Assembly: GCA_944323535.1 (NCBI GenBank)
Contig: CALUSW010000013.1
Coordinates: forward strand, 1 to 34,362
Direction of reading: 5' to 3'
Length of the DNA stretch: 34,362 nt
Source of the DNA: Candidatus Gastranaerophilales bacterium
GTDB taxonomy: Bacteria; Cyanobacteriota; Vampirovibrionia; Gastranaerophilales; Gastranaerophilaceae
Shown here: one piece after another, positions 23,102 to 30,453 of the stretch
Numbering within the stretch: position 1 is the first letter of the stretch
Layout of the letters: each line of letters begins with the position of its first letter
Program-made: the position numbers and the translations under genes
Notes under the pieces: model-generated
Told to the model about the DNA's origin: nothing
The model's database searches: none
What the model saw: only the letters and a program-made list of their open reading frames with translations

Positions 23102-24268
23102 ATGAAAATATTGATTGTCGGTTCTGATTTAAATGCTTTTTTACTTGCCAGGTATATAAAACTGCAAAACAACAGTCATGATATATTCTTGACGACGGAT
23201 GAAGCTTGTTATGATGACTCTTATACGCCGTTAAACATAAAAGAAAATGATATATATTCTATTGTTGATTTTGTAAAATATAATCAGATTGAATATACAA
23301 TAGTGAGTTCTTCTATTGCAATAATAAACGGTATAGCAGATGAATTTAAAAAAGAAAATTTTCCTGTTTTTGCACCTTTTGCAGAAGCAGCCAGAATTAC
23401 ATATTTTACAAGTATTGCAAAAAAGATAATGTATAAGCTTAAAATTAATACTCCAAAGTTTGGTATATTTGACAGAGAAAATTTAGCGGCAGATTATATT
23501 CGTAATGCAAAATTTCCTATAGTGATTGAAAATGATTTTACTCTGCTTTCAAGAGAAAGTAATGTATATAATTCATTCAGCAAGGCGAAATTGGGGATAC
23601 AAAAACTTTTTGAAAATAATAATGAAAAAATAGTTATAGAAAATTACATAGATTCTCCTCCGATATATGTTTATTTTATTACAGACGGATATAATGCTCT
23701 GCCTTTAATAAGTCTTGATATGTCAATAAATGATAATTTTACAACAATAACGGCACCTTGTATAAAAATATCGCAAGATTTAATTATTAGTATTCTCCAA
23801 AAAGTAATATACCCTTTATTGGATGACATTTCAAAATTTGCTAATGTTTATATGGGTATTGTGGGGCTTAAAATAAAATTAGTAAAAAATTCTTTTTATG
23901 TTCTGGAATTTTATAACGGTTTTCAGGATTACCATTTACAAGCTTTTTTATCACTTCTTGATGATAATCTTCTTGATATTTTGTACAATACTACAAACGG
24001 CAGTATCGCCGATAGTTATGAATGTATAAACAAGCTGGACGGCTATTCATATACTGTTATTGTAAATAAGAAGGACTTAAACAATAAAGAAATCGAAGAA
24101 GATGATTTATTTATGAGTGAAGATAAAGAAAAACAAATATTTACATCTGTTTCTTCTTCTGTGAACGGTGCAAAAAATAAGTTATTCGGTTTCCTGGAGG
24201 CGGTTTGCTTCGAAAAATTGATACAGGATATAAAACAATCCGAAGAAGAAAAGGAAATAAGAATTTGA
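23102..24268 (+). CDS. Degenerate PurD-like ATP-grasp protein
   Basis: A 388-residue protein with the fold order of phosphoribosylamine-glycine ligase (PurD): an N-terminal Rossmann-like strand MKILIVGSDLNAFLLA, a YTIVSSSIAIINGIADEF segment matching PurD's GPE-PL-x-GI-D-F region, VFAPFAEAARI, then an ATP-grasp domain. Key PurD motifs are lost: the Gly-rich ATP loop (AAGKGV) is replaced by a Ser/Asn-rich segment near residues 141-160, the NTGGMG region is missing, and the metal-site NxRxGDPE becomes EFYNGFQDYH. It is therefore probably not an active GAR synthetase. The C-terminal 60 residues are Lys/Glu-rich. It begins 4 nt after aroH and overlaps ylxR by 4 nt, so it is translated as part of this operon. 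Function unknown. Confidence 0.7.
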   Translation: MKILIVGSDLNAFLLARYIKLQNNSHDIFLTTDEACYDDSYTPLNIKENDIYSIVDFVKYNQIEYTIVSSSIAIINGIADEFKKENFPVFAPFAEAARITYFTSIAKKIMYKLKINTPKFGIFDRENLAADYIRNAKFPIVIENDFTLLSRESNVYNSFSKAKLGIQKLFENNNEKIVIENYIDSPPIYVYFITDGYNALPLISLDMSINDNFTTITAPCIKISQDLIISILQKVIYPLLDDISKFANVYMGIVGLKIKLVKNSFYVLEFYNGFQDYHLQAFLSLLDDNLLDILYNTTNGSIADSYECINKLDGYSYTVIVNKKDLNNKEIEEDDLFMSEDKEKQIFTSVSSSVNGAKNKLFGFLEAVCFEKLIQDIKQSEEEKEIRI

Positions 24269-24531
24269 GCAGAAAAGACAAATTTTTACGGCAGTGCGTA
24301 TCTTGCAGAAAAATGCAGGAAAAAGAAAACTTAATAAGACTGACAAGAGATTTTAAAACAAAAGAAATTAAAATAAATGAAAATAACGAATACTATGGCC
24401 GTTCTGTATACATATGTAAAAATATTGAATGTATTGAAAATGCAATTACAAAAAAGAAAATTGAAAAATCTTTAGAAATACATGTTCCCGAAAATTTAAA
24501 AGACTGCCTCTATACTGTACTTAAAAAGTAA
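24265..24531 (+). CDS. ylxR: YlxR/RnpM-family RNA-binding protein
   Basis: An 88-residue YlxR (DUF448) protein, a small basic protein almost always found just upstream of infB. In Bacillus subtilis the family member (renamed RnpM) binds and modulates RNase P RNA. Motifs: RQCVSCRKMQEKENLIRLTR with C11/C14, GRSVYIC and C51/C56, and the basic AITKKKIEKSL helix. The start is TTG at 24265-24267, overlapping the stop of the preceding gene as TTGA and preceded by AAGGA nine nt upstream. An in-frame ATG at 24205 would add 20 residues without family similarity. It lies 48 nt before infB; a TATAAT box at 24545-24550 in that gap lacks a -35. Confidence 0.88.
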   Translation: MSRKDKFLRQCVSCRKMQEKENLIRLTRDFKTKEIKINENNEYYGRSVYICKNIECIENAITKKKIEKSLEIHVPENLKDCLYTVLKK

Positions 24532-24579
24532 ATTGTGTTACAACTATAATATGGTTGAAAATAATTACGGGAAAATATA

Positions 24580-27213
24580 ATGACAATTGAAAATAAAAGA
24601 GTTTATGAACTTGCTAAAGAATACGGGATGACAAATAAGGATTTTATTGAATATCTTGATAAAAAGCTTGATATAAAAGTTAAGTCGCATTCGAGTAATT
24701 TAATGCCGTCGCAGATAGAAAAAATAAAAAAATCTTTTGATAAAAATAAAGAGACAGAAACAATAAAAAAACCAAAAGCTTTCATCATAAAAAAAGCAAA
24801 GTCTCAAACTAATGAACAAATGCCTGAAACAGAAAATCAGGAAATAAAGGAAAATACTCCTTCCTTGAAGCAAGAATCAATATCTGTTGAAAATAGCAGT
24901 CATGAGCAATCTCAAATTAAAAAAGAACAAGAATATACAAAGGAAGAAAATAAACAGGAAGTTCCTCAGATAAGGTCATTATTAGAATATAACAATAAAA
25001 ACAGCCAGAAAAAACGTCAGGAAATGTTAGCCGGTAAACATAAAAATAATCAAGAAAACGCTAAAATATTTCAGCGAAAAGAGGCTAAACCTGCTCAAAA
25101 AACACAATTAGCAGGACAAAAGGATTTGCAAAAGCCAATAAAAGGTGAGAGAAAATTTTCTGCCGATAAAAACAAGAGTGAAGGACAAAAAAGTGTATCA
25201 GGGCAAATAAATAAAAGACCCTTGCAGCATCATGTAATTTCTCCTGAAATATATGACGGTAAGCCTTCTTCCGGTACTTCTTTTAAAAAGAAAGGCGTAA
25301 AAGAAAAGAAAAAGCAATATAAGGATAAAGAAGAAGAACAAGAATTAATCAGTCTTGAAAAAACTATTTCACAGAAACATAAGAAAAAATCGAAAGATTT
25401 AAGTGAATCAGAAAGCGTAAAACAGGTTATTATAAATAAACCCGTTACTGTGGGTGAGTTGGCTGAAAAAATAAAGAAAACGCCGGCAGAGATAGTTAAA
25501 TATCTTATGATGCAGGGAATTCTGACAACTGTAAACGAAGTTATTTCCGTTGAAACCCAGAAAAAAATATGTGAAAGTTTTGAACTTGAAATTTTAGAAG
25601 AGGATTTAAACGAATATATCGAACAGGAATTAGAAAAAGAAGAGAAAGCAAATGCAATTAAAAATGTAGATGAGTCTCTTCTTGAGCAAAGAGCGCCTGT
25701 TGTAAGTATTATGGGGCATGTTGACCACGGTAAAACAACTTTACTTGATTCAATAAGGGCATCAAAACATAAAATAGTTGCAACGGAAGTCGGCGGAATA
25801 ACCCAGTCAATAGGTGCATATACGGTATATCTAAATGATGATAAAGATAAAAAAATAGTCTTTATTGATACTCCCGGACACGAAGCATTTACGGAAATGA
25901 GAGCAAGAGGTGCAAAAGCTACGGATATAGCAATTCTTGTAGTGGCTGCGGATGACGGTATTATGCCGCAGACTATAGAAGCAATTAACCATGCAAGAGC
26001 TGCCGAAGTACCTATTATAGTTGCAGTGAATAAAATTGATAAACCGAGTGCAGATCCCGATAAAATAATGCAGCAATTAACCGAATACGGACTTGTGCCT
26101 GAAGAATGGGGCGGCGATACCATTTGTGTAAAAGTAAGCGCTTTGCAGGGAAAAGGTATTGACGAATTATTAGAATATATTCTTTTGCTTGCAGAGGTCC
26201 AGAATTTAAGAGCAAATAAATCCGCAATGGCAACAGGCGTAATAATTGAAGCAAAACTTGATAAAGGTAAAGGTCCTGTTGCAACGCTTCTTGTTCAAAA
26301 CGGTACCCTTCACACAGGTGATTGTTTTGTGGTTGGTAATGTATGCGGCAAAGTGAGAGCATTGATTTCGGATTCCGGCGAAAGAATAAAAGAAGCAGGA
26401 CCTTCAACTCCTGTTGAAATTCTCGGTTTAACAGAAGTTCCGCAGGCAGGCGATACATTTGAAGCTGTTGAAAATGAAAAAGTAATGCGAACAATATGGG
26501 AAGAAAGAAAAGAAAAAGAAAGAAATACCAAGCTTGACAGCATGAAACCCGCTCATATAAGAAATGAACATGTAGGCAGCGAGGATGAGGATGTTAAACG
26601 TCTTAATATTATTATAAAAGCAAATACACATGGTGCAGCTGAAGCAGTATCTCAAGGCGTTTCCCAGCTTGAATCAAAAGAAATAATAACAAAAATTGTA
26701 CATGTAGGTGTCGGAGATATTTCAGAAGCTGACGTAATGCTTGCAAGTGCAAGTAATGCCATAATTCTCGGGTTTACTGTAAAAGAAGATGCAAATGCTC
26801 AGGCAGCTGCAGAAAAACTTGGTGTTACGGTTAAAAAATATAACATTATATATCAGGTTCTTGAAGATTTAGAACAGACAATGTTAAATTTGTTAAAACC
26901 TGAAATTAAAGAAATAACTTTAGGAAAAGCAGAAGTAAGACAGGTATTTACAATAGGTAAAACAACAAAAATAGCAGGATGCTATATAACAGAAGGAAAA
27001 GTTGTCAGAAATAAAACCGCTTCCGTATTAAGAAACGGGGTTGAAATTTTCAAAGGTACAATAGACCAGCTTAAGAGATTTAAGGATGACGTAAAAGAAG
27101 TCGCCCAGGGTTTTGAATGCGGTATTTCTTTTGATAAATTTAATGATATAAAAGAAGGCGATATTATACAGGTAACAACAACCGAAGAGATTGAAAGACA
27201 GGTATTAGTTTAG
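24580..27213 (+). CDS. infB: Translation initiation factor IF-2
   Basis: An 877-residue IF-2, the GTPase that brings fMet-tRNA to the 30S subunit and promotes 50S joining. Layout: a first IF2_N helical domain (about 5-50), a long Lys/Glu/Gln-rich linker (about 55-285), a second IF2_N domain (about 287-335, with VTVGELAEKIKKTPAEIVKYLM), and the G domain with GHVDHGKTT (379-387), DTPGHE (430-435) and NKID (484-487). Domains II to IV follow, ending with the formyl-Met-binding C2 domain whose C-terminus is IERQVLV. The highly charged linker is typical of long IF-2 forms. It lies 11 nt before rbfA. Confidence 0.97.
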   Translation: MTIENKRVYELAKEYGMTNKDFIEYLDKKLDIKVKSHSSNLMPSQIEKIKKSFDKNKETETIKKPKAFIIKKAKSQTNEQMPETENQEIKENTPSLKQESISVENSSHEQSQIKKEQEYTKEENKQEVPQIRSLLEYNNKNSQKKRQEMLAGKHKNNQENAKIFQRKEAKPAQKTQLAGQKDLQKPIKGERKFSADKNKSEGQKSVSGQINKRPLQHHVISPEIYDGKPSSGTSFKKKGVKEKKKQYKDKEEEQELISLEKTISQKHKKKSKDLSESESVKQVIINKPVTVGELAEKIKKTPAEIVKYLMMQGILTTVNEVISVETQKKICESFELEILEEDLNEYIEQELEKEEKANAIKNVDESLLEQRAPVVSIMGHVDHGKTTLLDSIRASKHKIVATEVGGITQSIGAYTVYLNDDKDKKIVFIDTPGHEAFTEMRARGAKATDIAILVVAADDGIMPQTIEAINHARAAEVPIIVAVNKIDKPSADPDKIMQQLTEYGLVPEEWGGDTICVKVSALQGKGIDELLEYILLLAEVQNLRANKSAMATGVIIEAKLDKGKGPVATLLVQNGTLHTGDCFVVGNVCGKVRALISDSGERIKEAGPSTPVEILGLTEVPQAGDTFEAVENEKVMRTIWEERKEKERNTKLDSMKPAHIRNEHVGSEDEDVKRLNIIIKANTHGAAEAVSQGVSQLESKEIITKIVHVGVGDISEADVMLASASNAIILGFTVKEDANAQAAAEKLGVTVKKYNIIYQVLEDLEQTMLNLLKPEIKEITLGKAEVRQVFTIGKTTKIAGCYITEGKVVRNKTASVLRNGVEIFKGTIDQLKRFKDDVKEVAQGFECGISFDKFNDIKEGDIIQVTTTEEIERQVLV

Positions 27214-27224
27214 ATAGGTAAGTT

Positions 27225-27575
27225 ATGTCTTTAAGAAATGAACGTGTAAGAAAAACATTAATGAAAGAAATTGCAGATATCATTCAAAAAGAATTGAAGG
27301 ATTCCAGAATTCATGGAATTGTTTCAATCACGGATATTGAAATATCCCACGATAATTCATACGCAAAAGTTTATTATTCTGTTTTTGCTTCTGAAGAGGA
27401 AAAGGAAACAACCATTAAAGCAATTACTGACAATACTTCGAAGATAAGATACGAAGTTGGAAAGCGTGTCCGTTTGAGGTTGACTCCGGAGTTAAGATTT
27501 ATTCCGGATAATTCTCTCGAAAGAGGAGCAAATGTTACGGAAATTATTAACAAAATCTCAAGAGGCGAGATTTAA
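27225..27575 (+). CDS. rbfA: Ribosome-binding factor A
   Basis: A 116-residue RbfA, a KH-type cold-shock factor that binds 30S precursors and helps mature the 5' end of 16S rRNA. Family features: an N-terminal basic helix RNERVRKTLMKEIADIIQKEL, then TDIEISHDNSYAKVYYSVF, and the C-terminal RLTPELRFIPDNSLERG with ELRF that matches the family's PxLxFxxDxS signature. Length is typical. AGGTAAG just upstream of the ATG is a modest ribosome-binding site. It is 11 nt after infB and 5 nt before truB. Confidence 0.95.
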   Translation: MSLRNERVRKTLMKEIADIIQKELKDSRIHGIVSITDIEISHDNSYAKVYYSVFASEEEKETTIKAITDNTSKIRYEVGKRVRLRLTPELRFIPDNSLERGANVTEIINKISRGEI

Positions 27576-27580
27576 CTCTG

Positions 27581-28438
27581 ATGTTCGGTTTTTTAAATAT
27601 AAATAAGCCGTCCGGTATTACTTCTCACGGTATTATTTCAAAACTCAGAAAAATTACCGGAATAAAGCAAATCGGACATGCCGGAACACTTGATCCCCTT
27701 GCAAGCGGCGTTTTGCCTGTTGCTGTGGGAAAGGCATCGAGACTAATTGATTTTATGGAAGAAGATAAACGGTATACGGCGGGACTATTGCTGGGAAAAG
27801 CTTCAAATACTTACGATACGGACGGAGTGGTAAAAGATACCGGATACAGAAAAATTACGTCAGAGGAGATAAGTGAAATTCTGCCGCTGTTTACAGGTAC
27901 CATTAAACAGATACCGCCTGCTTTTTCAGCTGTTCATTATAACGGAAAACGATTGTATGAAATGGCAAGAAAAGGACATATTCCTGATGATATTCCTTCG
28001 CGTGAAGTTATAATATATAACCTTAAAGTTTTGGATTTTGACTATGAACATCAAGCTTTAAAGCTTGATGTTTCATGCTCTAAAGGAACATATATAAGGT
28101 CATTAGTGAATGATATTGGTGAAACGCTGAAATCAGGAGCTGTAATGTTTGAACTTATAAGAACGAAGTCATCCGGTTTAACATTGGAAAATTCTTTTAC
28201 GCTTACGGATGGCTGCCGGAAAGAAGATATTTCAAAAAGAATAATAAATCCTTTAGATGTTTTGAAATTGCCGGTTGTAAATGCAAATGAAGAAGAATAT
28301 AAAAAAATACTAAACGGAAACAAATTTAAGAAAAAGGGTTGTCCAAACGGTAATATTTTAATTGTAAAAGATAATAAAATAATTGCTTTTGGAACAGTGG
28401 AAAATGATATAATACAACCAAAGAGGGTATTGTTATGA
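27581..28438 (+). CDS. truB: tRNA pseudouridine-55 synthase
   Basis: A 285-residue TruB that makes pseudouridine 55 in the T-loop of tRNAs. Visible are the opening FLNINKPSGITSH, the catalytic segment HAGTLDPLASGVLPVAVGKASRL with its aspartate in GTLDP, KRYTAGLLLG, QIPPAFSAVHYNGKRLYEMAR and the C-terminal SKGTYIRSLVNDIG. A short PUA-like tail follows. The ATG lies 5 nt after rbfA, as in many genomes. Its TGA overlaps the start of the next gene as ATGA (28435-28438), so the exported protein downstream is probably translated by coupling. Confidence 0.96.
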   Translation: MFGFLNINKPSGITSHGIISKLRKITGIKQIGHAGTLDPLASGVLPVAVGKASRLIDFMEEDKRYTAGLLLGKASNTYDTDGVVKDTGYRKITSEEISEILPLFTGTIKQIPPAFSAVHYNGKRLYEMARKGHIPDDIPSREVIIYNLKVLDFDYEHQALKLDVSCSKGTYIRSLVNDIGETLKSGAVMFELIRTKSSGLTLENSFTLTDGCRKEDISKRIINPLDVLKLPVVNANEEEYKKILNGNKFKKKGCPNGNILIVKDNKIIAFGTVENDIIQPKRVLL

Positions 28439-29286
28439 AAAAGTTATTTTTAATTTTTTTATTTTTGTTTATCCAGCCTGCCTGTTTTGCTTCAGGCTGT
28501 GAAGTAACATGTCCGTCCGGAAGCCTTAATATAATAGAGAAAGAGAGTTTATTAAATAAAATAACCGGTGTAAGTTTCGCTTCAAAAAAAATAGCTGAAA
28601 TAGCAATACAAAAAGAATTGAAAGATGAATTAAAATCACCGTTTAAAGCAAATTTGGAAATATATAATGTAAAACGTTTAAAAAACGGAGAATTTAAAGC
28701 ACTGACTCTCCAAAGCGAGCAAATAAATTACCGCGCTGCCAGTATTTCGGATTTTTATGCCCAGACGGTATGTCCTTATAATAAAATTATTTATCAAGAC
28801 GGCAGAGTATACTATCCGCATGATTTACCGTTTAAATTCAATGCCGCAATTACAAATCAGGATATTAACAATATTTTAAATTCGTATGAATTCCAAAGAG
28901 AACTTGAAAAAGTCTCATTAAAAATAAACGGTTTTAAAGGATTTGCCGTTAAAACACCAAAAGTTAATATAAATAACGGCAAATTAAATTTTTCTATTCC
29001 TGTTGAAACATTTTTATCTTCTAATCCATTTTATATTAATTTAAATGCAGATATTGAAGTGAAAAATAATAAAATTGTGTTAAAAAATATTATTTTTTCT
29101 TCAAATAATAATATAATAAATGTAGATATATTCGGGGTTCTTGTTAATAAAATCAATCCTGTTGCTTTTCAAATGGAATCTATAAACAGTAAGTATTGCA
29201 GATTGTATATTACGAATTCCCAAATAAGCGGCAATATAATAAATACAAAGGGAATATTTATTATTAACAAAAATTATGGAAGGTAA
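28435..29286 (+). CDS. Exported LmeA-like (DUF2993-type) protein
   Basis: A 283-residue exported protein. A signal peptide covers about residues 1-19 (KKLFLIFLFLFIQPACFA), and the mature part begins SGCEVTCP with two cysteines. The rest is rich in beta strands with the pattern seen in DUF2993/LmeA-like proteins, which are common in cyanobacteria and actinobacteria and adopt a lipid-binding tubular fold: LEIYNVKRLKNGEFKALTL, NQDINNILNSYEFQREL, LKINGFKGFAVKTPKV, INLNADIEVKNNKIVLKNI. This assignment is from the repeated strand pattern, not a clear motif. It overlaps truB by 4 nt and ends 1 nt before the GerMN gene. A role in lipid or envelope maintenance is an inference. Confidence 0.6.
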   Translation: MKKLFLIFLFLFIQPACFASGCEVTCPSGSLNIIEKESLLNKITGVSFASKKIAEIAIQKELKDELKSPFKANLEIYNVKRLKNGEFKALTLQSEQINYRAASISDFYAQTVCPYNKIIYQDGRVYYPHDLPFKFNAAITNQDINNILNSYEFQRELEKVSLKINGFKGFAVKTPKVNINNGKLNFSIPVETFLSSNPFYINLNADIEVKNNKIVLKNIIFSSNNNIINVDIFGVLVNKINPVAFQMESINSKYCRLYITNSQISGNIINTKGIFIINKNYGR

Positions 29287-29287
29287 A

Positions 29288-29923
29288 ATGAGTAATTTTT
29301 CAAAGATAGTAATTATAATACTTCTTGTAATGTCTTTCTTTTTTATAAGAGAGAAATACGGCAATAATATAAGTAATTTTTTATCTTCAATTGAAGGTTT
29401 GCCAAAAATAGAAATCCCCTTTTTAAAAAATGACAAAAAGAAGGAAGAAGTAGTAAAAAAACCGACAGTTGCTCCTTCAGGAAAAGAAAATACGGCAGAA
29501 AAAAAACAGGTCTATATATATTTTCTGGCGCTTGACTCCAGTGATAATGTAGTATATAAGAAAGTACAAAGGGAGCTTCCTTTAAATGAAAATAAACTTG
29601 AATATTCAATAAAAGAACTTATAAAAGGTCCCGGAATAGTTGAAAAATCAATGGGAGCGTACAGCGAAGTTCCGCAGAATACAAAACTGTTAAAAATAAA
29701 GCAAAACGGCGACAAAATTGTAATAGATTTAAGTTCTGATTTTCAATACGGCGGCGGTACCGACAGTATATATTCAAGAATGATGCAGCTTATTAAAACT
29801 TCAATAACAAATACTGAAAATAAAAAAATATATTTATATCTTGACGGAAAACAGGTAAATGTAATCGGCGGTGAAGGTATTATGATTACCCAGCCTCTTA
29901 CCGAACAATCATTAGAAATATAA
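29288..29923 (+). CDS. GerMN-domain membrane-anchored protein
   Basis: A 211-residue protein with an N-terminal membrane anchor (about residues 5-20, KIVIIILLVMSFFFI) and a Lys/Pro-rich spacer. A GerMN domain lies in about residues 70-205: VYIYFLALDSSDNVVYKK, SIKELIKGP, PQNTKLLKIKQNGDKIVIDLSS, then FQYGGGTDSIYSRMMQLIKT. GerMN domains occur in sporulation/germination proteins and in cell-wall and envelope lipoproteins of non-sporulating bacteria, including cyanobacterial relatives. I prefer the ATG at 29288, with GGAAGG five nt upstream and 1 nt after the previous stop, to an in-frame ATG at 29276 inside that gene. No lipobox is present. Last gene of the glyA operon as far as I can see; no terminator is obvious after it. 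Confidence 0.8.
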   Translation: MSNFSKIVIIILLVMSFFFIREKYGNNISNFLSSIEGLPKIEIPFLKNDKKKEEVVKKPTVAPSGKENTAEKKQVYIYFLALDSSDNVVYKKVQRELPLNENKLEYSIKELIKGPGIVEKSMGAYSEVPQNTKLLKIKQNGDKIVIDLSSDFQYGGGTDSIYSRMMQLIKTSITNTENKKIYLYLDGKQVNVIGGEGIMITQPLTEQSLEI

Positions 29924-29963
29924 AAATTTTAACAGGAAAATATGTTAGTCTGTTTTTTGCTGG

Positions 29964-30014
29964 AAGTGCAAAAATAAAATAGAAGCACTTGCTCTATTTA
30001 TTATTTAAATAGAG
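29964..30014 (+). promoter_or_regulatory. Two tandem stem-loops before LuxR-type gene
   Basis: A first pair AAGTGC (29964-29969) with GCACTT (29985-29990) encloses an A-rich 15-nt loop. Directly after it comes a perfect 9-bp stem CTCTATTTA (29992-30000) with TAAATAGAG (30006-30014) and a 5-nt loop. Neither is followed by a T-run on the plus strand, so they are not simple terminators. They sit about 20 nt upstream of the ATG at 30034, where they could affect mRNA stability, translation or protein binding. Confidence 0.5.
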
Positions 30015-30033
30015 AAAAAACGGAAAATATAAA

Positions 30034-30396
30034 ATGGTTTCAAAAATAGACAAGGATAATAAATCTGTTTCAATTATTCTTAATAAAAATCAAATGATAA
30101 AAGCTGAAAACGGAAATTATTATCTTATTATAAAAATAAGTAAAGAAATGTTTTACTCACTTCTGGAAGAAAGTAAAACCAGGAAACATTCTGATATAAA
30201 TCTGCTTACGGATAGAGAAATAGAAGTTTTGAAACTTGTTGCAAAGGGTAAAAAGAATGCAAAAATAGCACAAGAGCTTTCCATAAGTACGCATACCGTA
30301 AAAGCACATATTGCTAATATATTGGCAAAATTATCTGCTGAGGATAGAACTCAGGCTGTTATTACAGGAATTCTGGCTAAAATTATAGATATCTGA
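30034..30396 (+). CDS. LuxR-type HTH transcription regulator
   Basis: A 120-residue protein with a C-terminal LuxR/GerE helix-turn-helix (about 57-118): LLTDREIEVLKLVAKGKKNAKIA, SISTHTVKAHIANILAKL, then RTQAVITG. This is the classic DNA-binding tetrahelical domain of NarL/LuxR regulators. The 55-residue N-terminus is short and beta-rich (SVSIILNKNQMIKAENGNYYLIIKIS) and is not a receiver or an autoinducer-binding domain, so this is a stand-alone regulator of unknown signal. A GGA lies 11 nt before the ATG. Two stem-loops precede it, and a promoter for the Clp N-domain gene begins right after its stop. Confidence 0.88.
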   Translation: MVSKIDKDNKSVSIILNKNQMIKAENGNYYLIIKISKEMFYSLLEESKTRKHSDINLLTDREIEVLKLVAKGKKNAKIAQELSISTHTVKAHIANILAKLSAEDRTQAVITGILAKIIDI

Positions 30397-30424
30397 TTAC
30401 AAAAATAAGCTTATGTGGTAAAAT
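30397..30424 (+). promoter_or_regulatory. Promoter of Clp N-domain gene
   Basis: TTACAA (30397-30402), a 16-nt spacer and TAAAAT (30419-30424), with an extended-minus-10 TGG directly before the -10. It starts 1 nt after the LuxR-type gene's stop. Predicted start near 30431, leader about 23 nt with AAGGA before the TTG start. Confidence 0.55.
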
Positions 30425-30453
30425 CTTTATATATTGTTTTAAGGATTTTAATT

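Noticed and set aside
25230-26123. 297-codon open frame antisense to infB
   Set aside because: It lies wholly opposite the strongly conserved G domain of IF-2; the translation is Ser/Ile/Phe-rich as expected for the reverse frame of Lys/Glu-rich codons, and there is no ribosome-binding site.
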